A stretch of DNA of 64,000 bases, taken from the NCBI GenBank assembly GCA_017937485.1, contig JAGBDN010000094.1, forward strand, positions 1-64,000, read 5' to 3'. This DNA comes from Thermoguttaceae bacterium. GTDB lineage: Bacteria; Planctomycetota; Planctomycetia; Pirellulales; Thermoguttaceae. The notes beneath the pieces were generated by a model. The model worked only from the letters and a program-made list of their open reading frames with translations, did not search any database and was not told the origin of the DNA. How positions within the stretch are numbered: position 1 is the first letter of the stretch; the number at the start of each line of letters is the position of its first letter. Made by a program: the position numbers and the translations under genes. Positions 57,087-64,000 of the stretch are shown piece after piece.

Positions 57087-58352
57087 ATGCGCAAATTGTT
57101 CTGCTGCGCCGTCGCGTTGTTGGCGACGGTCGGTTGCTTCGCGGTCTCGTCGGCTCAAGCGGCGGACGTCGAAGAAGGTTTCGTTTCGATTTTCGACGGC
57201 AAATCGCTCGACGGTTGGGCGAAACACGGCGGTTCGGCGAAATATAAGGTCGAAAACGGCGAAATTATCGGCGAATGCGTTCCGAACACGCCGCACAACA
57301 CCTTCCTCGTTTACGAAAAAGAATACGGCAACTTCATCTTGAAGCTCGACTTCAAAGTTTCCGTCCCGGGCAACTCCGGCGTTCAATTCCGCAGCCAAAT
57401 TCGCGAAGACGGCGACCGTATGTTCGGTTACCAATGCGAAATCGCCGGCGACCAAGACAACGCCCGCATTTACGACGAAGGCCGCCGCGGCCACCAAAAA
57501 GGTCGCGTTTGGCTCGACCCGACTCCGGAAGAAACGCTGAAAAAAGCGTTCGCGACCTACAAAGCGGGCGACTGGAACACGCTCGAAATCCAATGCGTCG
57601 GCCCGTCGATCCGCACCTGGATCAACGGCGTCGCGGTCTCGAACTTCTTCGACTACGTCGACTTCAAAGGCTACTTCGGTCTCCAAGTTCACGCCGGCGG
57701 CCAAGGAACGATTCACTGGAAAAACATCCGCGTTAAGGATTTGGGCGTCAGCGAATGGAAGTCGTTCTTCGTCAAGGGCGACGCCGGTTGGGAAATCAAA
57801 GACGCGTACAAATTCGTCCCGGCTTGCTGGAAGTTCAACGAAGAAGAAGGCTACCTGATCGGCGAACACCCGGCGTCGGAACCGAAAGACGGCCTTATCG
57901 TTACGAACGACAACTACGACGACTTCGTCGCGAAAGTCGACTATCGTTATTGGGGCGGCAACAGCGCGCTCTACTTCCGCGCTCACGAAGTCGACACGAC
58001 TTGGCTCCTCCGCGGCTGCCAAGACGAAATCGCCGGGAACGGCAAAGAAGCGGCCATTTGGCACACCGCCGGTAAAAACGAACCGGGTCGCGGTTGGCTC
58101 GGCTCCGACGACGAATTTGTCGAAACGATCCGCAACAAAGACGGTTGGAACACGATCGCCGTCGCGGCTTGCGGCGACCGCGCCACGACGTTCCTGAACG
58201 GTTTCCGCGTCGTTGATATCGACGACCCGAAACTCGAAAAGACCGGCAAACTCGGTCTGCAACTCCACGGCCACGCCGACGGCAAAATGTGGTTCAAAAA
58301 CTTCCAAGTGATGCCGATCACGAAGGAACAACGCGCGTTGATCGAACGTTAG
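57087..58352 (+). CDS. Secreted protein with two DUF1080 (3-keto-disaccharide hydrolase) domains
   Basis: 421 residues from ATG 57087 (AAGGA). Signal peptide 1-~24 (LFCCAVALLATVGCFAVSSAQAA). Two concanavalin-like beta-sandwich DUF1080 domains follow. The first (~28-225) is FVSIFDGKSLDGWAKHGGSAKYKVENGEIIGE, GNFILKLDFKVSVPGNSGVQFRSQI, YQCEIAGDQ and GYFGLQVHAGG. The second (~235-415) is similar but degenerate at its start (WKSFFVKGDAGWEIKDAY) with NSALYFRAHEVD, CQDEIAGNG and LGLQLHGHADGKMWFKNFQV. Members of this domain have been described as hydrolases of 3-keto-glycosides, acting with sugar oxidases/isomerases. Codon use is extremely biased, implying high expression. It is followed by a single-domain relative. 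Confidence 0.92.
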   Translation: MRKLFCCAVALLATVGCFAVSSAQAADVEEGFVSIFDGKSLDGWAKHGGSAKYKVENGEIIGECVPNTPHNTFLVYEKEYGNFILKLDFKVSVPGNSGVQFRSQIREDGDRMFGYQCEIAGDQDNARIYDEGRRGHQKGRVWLDPTPEETLKKAFATYKAGDWNTLEIQCVGPSIRTWINGVAVSNFFDYVDFKGYFGLQVHAGGQGTIHWKNIRVKDLGVSEWKSFFVKGDAGWEIKDAYKFVPACWKFNEEEGYLIGEHPASEPKDGLIVTNDNYDDFVAKVDYRYWGGNSALYFRAHEVDTTWLLRGCQDEIAGNGKEAAIWHTAGKNEPGRGWLGSDDEFVETIRNKDGWNTIAVAACGDRATTFLNGFRVVDIDDPKLEKTGKLGLQLHGHADGKMWFKNFQVMPITKEQRALIER

Positions 58353-58367
58353 TCGACGCTTAAAAAT

Positions 58368-58404
58368 CGGCGCCGCTTTGAACGCGTTTTTCGAAGCGGC
58401 GCCG
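58368..58404 (+). terminator. Hairpin between the DUF1080 genes
   Basis: The perfect 11-bp stem CGGCGCCGCTT/AAGCGGCGCCG with a 15-base loop; the T tract after it is weak, so it may be a partial terminator or an RNA-stabilising hairpin. Confidence 0.5.
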
Positions 58405-58522
58405 TTCGCTTTGTTCCGTTTATTCCGCGATTTTTTTCGCGACGCGTTTTTTGAAAACGCGACGTTATCGCAACTTTACCGCAATTATTTTACCGCATTA
58501 ATTATATCGAAAGGCAACTACG

Positions 58523-59563
58523 ATGAAAAAATCGTTCGGTCTCGCTCTTGTCGCGATGTTGTTTGGCGCTTCGTTCGCGAGCGCGCAAGAGTTCACCTCG
58601 CTGAAACAAGTCGCCGAATTTGAAAACGGCAAATATATCGACGCGTACAATATTCAAGGCGCGTACTACGAAGAAGCGAAAAACCGCGGTTATCACGTGA
58701 TCGCTCGCGGCGCGGACAAATTCGACGTCGTCGGTTACCAAGACGGTCTCCCGGGCGCCGGTTGGGATCGCTCGAAAGCGCGTTTCTTCGGGACGGGCGA
58801 ACTGGTCGACGGCAAACTGGTCGTTACCGGTCAAAAGATGGATATTCCGCGTTACGAAGAAGACCGCGAAATTATCTTCACCGACGAACAAAAAGCGACG
58901 AAGCTGATCGGCACGATGGAAGGCGACCAATTCTTCCTCGAATTCCGCGGCAAGAGCGAACTGAAGCGCGTCGTTCTCGAAAGCCCGACGCTCGGTCAAA
59001 AGGCTCCGGAAGGCGCGAAGGTTATCTTCGACGGAACGAACCTCGACAATTTCGAACCGGGCGCGAAGATGAACGAAGAGACGAAGGCGCTTTGGTCGGA
59101 AGCTCGTATTAAACCGTTCGAAAAGAAGCCTTACACGCTGCACATTGAGTTTATGACGTCGTTCATGCCGAACCATACCGGTCAAGCGCGCGCCAACAGC
59201 GGCGTTTACATCGGCGAAGCGTACGAATGCCAAGTTTTGGACTCGTTCGGTCTTGAAGGCGAAAACAACGAATGCGGCGGTTTCTATCAATTCGCGAAAC
59301 CGATCGTCAATATGGCCGGCGTTCCGCTGACGTGGCAAACCTACGATATCGACTATACCCCGGCGAAGTTCGAAAACGGCAAAAAGGTTGCGAACGCTCG
59401 CGTTACGGTCAAACACAACGGCGTCGTGATTCACGATAACGTCGAGCTCCCGAAAGAAACGCCGGGCTGCAAGGGCGAAGCGGACGAAGCGCGCGGCTTG
59501 TACCTGCAAGGCCACGGCAACAAAGTCCAATACCGCAACATTTGGGTTCAATACAAAGACTAA
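58523..59563 (+). CDS. Secreted DUF1080-domain protein
   Basis: 346 residues, ATG 58523 with AAAGG. Signal peptide 1-~21 (SFGLALVAMLFGASFASAQ). Residues ~45-155 form a beta-rich region (YYEEAKNRGYHVIARGADKFDVVGYQDGLPG, GTMEGDQFFLEFRGKSELKRV). The DUF1080 domain follows (~165-346): VIFDGTNLDNFEPGAKM, YTLHIEFMTSFMPNHTGQARANSGVYIGEAYECQVLDSFG, ending ARGLYLQGHGNKVQYRNIWVQYKD. Like its neighbour it is highly codon-biased. The pair probably arose by duplication with domain loss or gain and would act on keto-sugars outside the cytoplasm. A terminator follows. Confidence 0.9.
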   Translation: MKKSFGLALVAMLFGASFASAQEFTSLKQVAEFENGKYIDAYNIQGAYYEEAKNRGYHVIARGADKFDVVGYQDGLPGAGWDRSKARFFGTGELVDGKLVVTGQKMDIPRYEEDREIIFTDEQKATKLIGTMEGDQFFLEFRGKSELKRVVLESPTLGQKAPEGAKVIFDGTNLDNFEPGAKMNEETKALWSEARIKPFEKKPYTLHIEFMTSFMPNHTGQARANSGVYIGEAYECQVLDSFGLEGENNECGGFYQFAKPIVNMAGVPLTWQTYDIDYTPAKFENGKKVANARVTVKHNGVVIHDNVELPKETPGCKGEADEARGLYLQGHGNKVQYRNIWVQYKD

Positions 59564-59669
59564 GTCGAACGCGAAGTCGAGCGGCGTTCGACGTTATAGA
59601 CGAAGCGACGTTAAATCGTTCGCTCGTCGACGTTTAGCCGCCGTTCCGACATAACCGCAAACAAGAGAG

Positions 59670-59714
59670 ACGCCGCGCCGGTTTCCGCCAAGAAGCCGTC
59701 GCGGCGTTTTTTTA
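59670..59714 (+). terminator. Terminator of the DUF1080 pair
   Basis: ACGCCGCG/CGCGGCGT stem around a 22-base loop followed by seven T and an AT-rich tail. Confidence 0.8.
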
Positions 59715-59945
59715 TTTTTCGCGCGTTGTTAGAACGACGATAAAGACGCGCAATGCGAGAAACCGCGGAGAAATTATGCGAATCGACTTGCAAGTCAACC
59801 TGAAATTCTCATTCGTCGCCGCTCGGCTCTTGATGAAAACGACAAAGTATGAGAAAATAAAAACGAAATCAATCTTGCGCGTTTGATTTTACTTCGAATA
59901 AAATTGACCGCGCGACAAAAGAATAATTACGGAGAGGCGAAACGA
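59715..59945. other. AT-richer intergenic spacer
   Basis: This spacer precedes the SUMF1 gene and is noticeably poorer in the GCG/TCG words of the rest of the window. No clear promoter pair or gene was seen. Confidence 0.4.
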
Positions 59946-61001
59946 ATGAGTGAAGGCGCGGGATTTTGGGTAATTGTGGGGGGCGTCGTGGGGGGCGTCG
60001 CGGGGATTGCTACCACTATCAAAACCGGGATTGAAATTTGGGATTATTTTAGCGCCAAACGAAAAAATTCTTCGGAATTGGCGCCTACGTCGACGGCGGA
60101 GACAGCGCGACCGCGACCCGGAGAAATGCCGGACGATTGGTCGGGCGTTTATACGGCGGGAACGCGTCGAACGCTGAAAGCGAAAGGCGTTGATTTTGCG
60201 TTCCGTTATTGTCCAGCGGGAACGTTTTGGATGGGAAGCCCGGAGAGCGAAGAAGGGCGCGAGGACGACGAAACGCAACATCGTGTAAAGTTGACGCGAG
60301 GTTTTTGGATGTTGGAAACGCCGGTAACGGTCGGTATGTGGCGTTCCTTCGCGAAAACGACGGGATATCGGATGGGCGACGGTTATAACGGCGAAGGCGG
60401 CTGGGGGGTTAACGTTTTCGGCGAGTTTGTGCAAAGTTTGAGTTTTACTTGGGAAAACCCCGGTTTTCCCGAGAGTTTTCGACAAACGGACGACCATCCG
60501 GCAACGCAGATTGACTGGGCCGGCGCTGTCGCTTTTTGCGATTGGCTGGCGAAGGAGACGAGAATGCCGATTCGCCTTCCGACGGAAGCTCAGTGGGAAT
60601 ACGCTTGTCGAGCGGGAACGATGACTCCGTATTTCTGGGGTTCGACGTTGAACGGGGATAAAGCGAATTGTGATGGGATTTTACCTTATGGTACGGTGGT
60701 CGAAGGTAAATTTCTTGCTCGAACAACAGAAGTTGGGAGTTACTACGCGAATCCTTGGGGCTTGTATGATATGCATGGGAATGTTGGGGAATGGTGTGCG
60801 GATTGGTACGACAATTATAGCGTGGTTTCGCAATTTGATCCAACAGGGCCAGAAAAGGGAATGGAACGGATTTTGCGTGGCGGTGGTTGGGGGGATTTTG
60901 CAGAAGTTTGTCGGTCTGCTAAACGGAGCCATGATAAGCCGACGTGTCGATTCCACGACTGTGGTTTCCGTCTTGCAATAGATCAACAGTGCGAGGAATA
61001 G
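59946..61001 (+). CDS. Membrane-anchored SUMF1 (formylglycine-generating enzyme-like) domain protein
   Basis: 351 residues from ATG 59946 (GGAG upstream; the earlier TTG is rejected). One amino membrane helix (FWVIVGGVVGGVAGIATTI, residues 7-25), a linker, then the SUMF1/FGE C-type-lectin-like fold: FRYCPAGTFWMGSPESEEGREDDETQHRVKLTRGFWMLETPVTVGMW, ATQIDWAGAVAFCDWLAKETRMPIRLPTEAQWEYACRAG, NPWGLYDMHGNVGEWCADWYD and ILRGGGWGDFAEVCRSAKRSHDK..CGFRLA. The first of the two active-site cysteines of true FGE appears absent (GGGWGDFAEVC), so sulfatase activation is doubtful. The last ~340 bp (from about 60660) have less biased, AT-richer codons than the rest of the gene and its neighbours. Confidence 0.88.
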   Translation: MSEGAGFWVIVGGVVGGVAGIATTIKTGIEIWDYFSAKRKNSSELAPTSTAETARPRPGEMPDDWSGVYTAGTRRTLKAKGVDFAFRYCPAGTFWMGSPESEEGREDDETQHRVKLTRGFWMLETPVTVGMWRSFAKTTGYRMGDGYNGEGGWGVNVFGEFVQSLSFTWENPGFPESFRQTDDHPATQIDWAGAVAFCDWLAKETRMPIRLPTEAQWEYACRAGTMTPYFWGSTLNGDKANCDGILPYGTVVEGKFLARTTEVGSYYANPWGLYDMHGNVGEWCADWYDNYSVVSQFDPTGPEKGMERILRGGGWGDFAEVCRSAKRSHDKPTCRFHDCGFRLAIDQQCEE

Positions 61002-61094
61002 ATTCGCAATGAAAGTTTATGCCGCGACTATATTAAGCATAAACGCGGTATTGGGGCTTCGGCGTTTTTTTTCGGCAAAAGGTCGCGCGGCGGG

Positions 61095-61123
61095 TGGATT
61101 TTTCGCGGCGACTCGGGTATAAT
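61095..61123 (+). promoter_or_regulatory. Possible promoter of the 61195 gene
   Basis: A perfect TATAAT (61118-61123) with a weak TGGATT 17 bases upstream (61095-61100). Confidence 0.5.
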
Positions 61124-61194
61124 GAGGGAACGTCGGGCGCTTCGGGCGTCGGAGTGCCGCGTTTTTCGCCGTCCGTTTGCCGTCGCGAGTCGAA

Positions 61195-63609
61195 ATGATG
61201 CCGCCGCTTAATCGTTCCGCCGAATCTTTAGTTTCCGATTCCGTTTCCGAACCCGTTGCCGCGTCGAGTTGGCGGCGTTGGGCGCAAATCGCCGTTGAAG
61301 TCGCGCTCGTTTTCGGCGTCTTTTTCGCGTATGGCGCTTGGCCGATTCCGGACGTCAACGAGCAGTATTACGTCGGGAAGGCGATTCATTTTTGGAACCC
61401 GGAATGGCTTGCCGCCGACCCGTTCCTGAACTCGCCGGACTCGCATTGGCTCTTTTACGCCGCGTTCGGGACGCTTTCCTTCTTTTTTTCGCAAAACGCG
61501 CTCGTTTGGGCCGGGCGAATTTTGATTTGGGCGCTGACCGCCTGCGCTTGGGTTCGGCTGAGTCGAGCGTTGATTCCGCGACGCTGGGTCGCGCCGCTAA
61601 CCGCCGCCGCGTTCGCGTTTTATCTTGAATCGTTCCATATGGCCGGCGAGTGGATTTTCGGCGGCGTCGAGGGGAAAGGGTTCGCGTTTCCGTTTGTTTT
61701 TTGGGGGCTGGCGTGTTTCGTCGAAGGGAAATACAACCGCGCTTGGATTCTGTACGGTATTGGGGCGGCGTTTCACGTCTTGGTCGGCGGTTGGGCGGTC
61801 GTCGCGTCGTTGGGTGCTTGGGCGATTGCGGCGCATTTCGATTTTAACGCGACGCTGAAAAACGGCGGCGCGAGCGGCGGCGAAAACGGCGAAACAAGCG
61901 CGAAACTTTCGTTCGGCGTTCGACTTAACCGCCGTTTGCGCGGGTTTGGAGCGGCGTTTTGGAAGACGCTTCCCGGTTTGCTCGTCGGCGGCGCGATTTC
62001 GTTAATCGGCGTGATTCCGGCGCTTAAGCTCGACGCCGGGGCGACGGCGGACGTCTTGGCGCGCTCTCGGGAAATTTACGTCTTCGAGCGGCTGGCTCAT
62101 CACTTGGTCGCGTCGTCCTTGCCTTGGACGTTTTTGCTCCGCTTTTCGCTCTTGACGGCGGCGTTCGTCGCGGCGGTCGGCGGGACGGCGGCGCTCGTTC
62201 GGCGTTCGCGGAAGCTCGAAGCGGCGGAAAGCGTTGAAAATAAAGACGTTCAACAAAACGACGCGGCGAATCCGGCGAGCGAAGAAGCGTCGCGGCGATT
62301 TTTGCGAGCGACGGCGTTCGTCGGCGTCGCGATTTTGATCGCTTGCGTCGGTTTGGTTCTCGACTTCGGCTCGAAGCGCGTCGCGAATCCGGAAACCGCA
62401 AACTCCGCGGTCGCGGTCGTTTACCGTTCGGTCGCGGAGACGTTCGGGCTGGTCGACCGCTTCGACGACCCGCGCGCGGCGGCCGGTTGGCTGCGTTATT
62501 ATTGGTTCCGGCTCTCCGACTGGGCGGTTCCGTTCGGCTTGGTTTTCGTCGTCGCTTGGTCGCTTTCGCTCTTTTGGCGGCGGTTCGAGCGGCGAAGCGT
62601 CGACGGCGCGGCGTCCGGGCGTTCGTTCGGCGCCGTCGTCGAGCGGCGAATCGCGACCGCGCTCGGTTGGGCGGCGGTCGGCGGCTTGACGTATTGGCTT
62701 TTCCGGAGCGGATTCGAGGAAACGGCGCGGACGTTGGCGGCGGCGAACGCGATTCCCGGGACGATTCCGCTCCCGAAACCGACCGAAGACGTTTCGTTCG
62801 CGGCGACGGTCGTCGCGTTTTCCGGCGTTTTGGCGGCGTCGGCGTTGGTCGCGGCGGCGTTTGGAGCGTTCCGTCGAGAGAAAACGGGCGCGAGCGGTTC
62901 CGAAAACGACGGCGAAATCGGCGCAAACGTCGCTCCGATAAGCGTTTGCGGACGGCGAACGGCGCGAGTCGTCGCGACCGGCTGGGCGTTTTGGTGCGTC
63001 GTTTTGTTCCTTGTCGCCCCGACTTGGCGACTTGCGACGTTTGTTAATTTGCGCGGAACGCATGTGATCCCGCGGAGCGCGCCGCCGAAAGAGTCGATCG
63101 CCGACGGTTGGCTCGACGTTTGCCGTTGGGCCCGCGAAGCGACGTCGCCGGACGCCGTCTTCCTCGTTCCGCGCGGTTGCGACTCCTTCAAATGGGAAGC
63201 GCAACGCGCCGAAGTCGGCTCTTGGAAGGAGATACCGCAGGACGCCAACTCGATCGTCCGCTGGTTCCGCGATATGGAACGGTTGTACGCGACGCCCGGA
63301 ACGAAGCGCGATTCGGCGACCCGATGGACGTCGCCCCTCGTTTGCGTTTTCGCGATGCGCGGTCGCGACCAAATTTTGAAACAGAGCGCGGAAATGGGGT
63401 ATCAGTTCGCGATTCTGGAGACGCCGCCGTATGTGCTGATCGCGTATCCGGAGTTAATGAAGAACTTAGAAGCGTTTTGGGAAGCCGACGAGGTTTACCG
63501 CAACGACCAATATATCGTCCTGCGACTCGACAAAACCGCCGAAATTAAGGAAACGCGCAAAACGGCGGCGGAGAAGGGGAACGCGACGGCTCCGGATTCG
63601 GCGGAATGA
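61195..63609 (+). CDS. Large polytopic membrane protein, function unknown
   Basis: About 804 residues from ATG 61195 (ATG ATG; an upstream TTG at 61177 is less likely). At least ten membrane segments are visible, e.g. IAVEVALVFGVFFAYGAW, ILIWALTACAWVRL, WVAPLTAAAFAFYLESF, GFAFPFVFWGLACFVEG, ILYGIGAAFHVLVGGWAVVASLGAWAIAAHF, and later FVGVAILIACVGLVLDF and FGLVFVVAWSLSLFW. A final soluble region (residues ~620-790) has HVIPRSAPPKESIADGWLDVCRWAREATSPDAVFLVPRGCDSFKWEAQR and YVLIAYPELMKNLEAFWEAD. This plan resembles polytopic planctomycete proteins with the 'GxWD-type' periplasmic tail, or glycosyltransferase-C-like proteins, but no catalytic motif is certain. Its TGA overlaps the next ATG. Confidence 0.75.
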   Translation: MMPPLNRSAESLVSDSVSEPVAASSWRRWAQIAVEVALVFGVFFAYGAWPIPDVNEQYYVGKAIHFWNPEWLAADPFLNSPDSHWLFYAAFGTLSFFFSQNALVWAGRILIWALTACAWVRLSRALIPRRWVAPLTAAAFAFYLESFHMAGEWIFGGVEGKGFAFPFVFWGLACFVEGKYNRAWILYGIGAAFHVLVGGWAVVASLGAWAIAAHFDFNATLKNGGASGGENGETSAKLSFGVRLNRRLRGFGAAFWKTLPGLLVGGAISLIGVIPALKLDAGATADVLARSREIYVFERLAHHLVASSLPWTFLLRFSLLTAAFVAAVGGTAALVRRSRKLEAAESVENKDVQQNDAANPASEEASRRFLRATAFVGVAILIACVGLVLDFGSKRVANPETANSAVAVVYRSVAETFGLVDRFDDPRAAAGWLRYYWFRLSDWAVPFGLVFVVAWSLSLFWRRFERRSVDGAASGRSFGAVVERRIATALGWAAVGGLTYWLFRSGFEETARTLAAANAIPGTIPLPKPTEDVSFAATVVAFSGVLAASALVAAAFGAFRREKTGASGSENDGEIGANVAPISVCGRRTARVVATGWAFWCVVLFLVAPTWRLATFVNLRGTHVIPRSAPPKESIADGWLDVCRWAREATSPDAVFLVPRGCDSFKWEAQRAEVGSWKEIPQDANSIVRWFRDMERLYATPGTKRDSATRWTSPLVCVFAMRGRDQILKQSAEMGYQFAILETPPYVLIAYPELMKNLEAFWEADEVYRNDQYIVLRLDKTAEIKETRKTAAEKGNATAPDSAE

Positions 63610-64000
63610 CGAAACGACGAAAAAGCGGCGAAAACGAACGGTCGGCGAGAGCGGAAAGCGGCGATTTGAGCGTTTTTAACGGAAGAAAGGGGAACGGCGG
63701 CGCCGCCGTCGACCCGGAAGCGTTCCGAGCGCGCCCGAATCGGCGAACGACGCCGCGGCTCGAGCTGGTTCCGCTAACGCTCGACGAATTCGCGCTTTAC
63801 CTGTCGGACGTCGACGCGTTGGCGCAAGAACTCCGCTTGGCCGAACCGCCGAGCGAACCGGACGCCGAAACGCGCGCCGCCTTCAACTGGCTCTTTGAAA
63901 ACGCGTTCGCGCTCGACGCCGCGTCGCTCTGTTGGTCGACCCTTTGGGCGGCGATTTTGCGGAGCGAGAACCGCGTCGTCGGATTTCTTTGTTTTAAAGG
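63606..64000 (+). CDS. GNAT-like acetyltransferase, 3' truncated by the window edge
   Basis: An open frame begins at ATG 63606, overlapping the preceding stop as ATGA, and runs past the right edge (131 codons visible). After a basic, Gly/Asn-rich start of about 45 residues comes TTPRLELVPLTLDEFALYLSDVDALAQELRL, which looks like the opening of a GNAT domain. STLWAAILRSENRVVGFLCFKG follows, the beta4 strand before the acetyl-CoA loop that must lie beyond the window. It is probably translationally coupled to the membrane protein gene. The substrate is unknown. Confidence 0.65.
   Translation, partial: MTKRRKSGENERSARAESGDLSVFNGRKGNGGAAVDPEAFRARPNRRTTPRLELVPLTLDEFALYLSDVDALAQELRLAEPPSEPDAETRAAFNWLFENAFALDAASLCWSTLWAAILRSENRVVGFLCFK

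Overview
The window looks like a chromosomal segment of a member of the Planctomycetota, probably Pirellulales-like (inferred from gene content, not from a marker phylogeny). Pointers are secreted DUF1080 (3-keto-disaccharide hydrolase) proteins, a CX4CH cytochrome-like protein, SUMF1-type proteins, many large secreted proteins of unknown role, a fused SecDF, and a ctc/rplY-pth-rpsF-ssb-rplI cluster. Base use is dominated by GCG, TCG, GTC, GAC and CGT codons. This leaves very long open frames antisense to real genes, and nearly all of these are shadows.

Layout. 1-1.25 kb: 5' part of a beta-helix surface protein leaving the window. 1.7 kb: tRNA-Met with terminator and promoter. 2-3.1 kb: an isolated FliM/SpoA-like protein. 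3.6-6.7 kb: a secreted protein translationally coupled to scpB. 7.2-8.2 kb: a Tat-exported sugar isomerase/epimerase-like protein. 8.7-11.9 kb (minus): rplI, ssb, rpsF, pth, rplY behind one strong promoter. 12.37-12.62 kb: a promoter-led, highly structured, terminator-ended RNA that I cannot assign to a known family. 12.9-14.7 kb: an AMMECR1-Memo fusion. 15-17.3 kb: a secreted glycoside hydrolase-like protein. 17.55-17.91 kb: tmRNA (tag ANNQVALAA), followed by a lipid A acyltransferase-like gene and two identical tRNA-Asn genes. 20.3-23 kb: a large secreted protein. 23.3-27.1 kb: yajC-secDF. 27.6-28.1 kb: a RimI-like acetyltransferase. 28.4-32.1 kb: a TPR lipoprotein and a divergent secreted HExxH protein. 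32.2-34.7 kb: ispD, a 75-76 bp tandem repeat, queE and a MazG-like enzyme. 34.9-37.2 kb: a ROK kinase and comF. 37.4-40 kb: a glutaminase A-like secreted protein and a small conserved protein. 40.3-47.5 kb (minus): a zinc-ribbon membrane protein, a GGQ release-factor-like protein, an S1-like protein, a DUF1573 protein and a lidless Hsp70. 48-56.6 kb (minus): three very large or secreted proteins (a TPR plus degenerate CHAT protein, a cytochrome-like protein, and a redoxin-like/FG-GAP lipoprotein). 57-59.6 kb: two DUF1080 proteins. 59.9-64 kb: a SUMF1-type protein, a polytopic membrane protein and the start of a GNAT enzyme.

The core genes cover translation and ribosome rescue (rplI, rpsF, rplY, pth, tmRNA, S1-like, GGQ protein, tRNAs), export (YajC-SecDF), chromosome segregation (ScpB), isoprenoid synthesis (IspD), 7-deazaguanine synthesis (QueE) and lipid A acylation. 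The rest is an outward-facing set for carbohydrate breakdown and the cell surface. A recurring oddity is short tandem duplication at or just after gene 3' ends (ispD, comF, the GGQ gene, the 3597 gene, tRNA-Asn). No rRNA, CRISPR array, transposase or integrase was seen.
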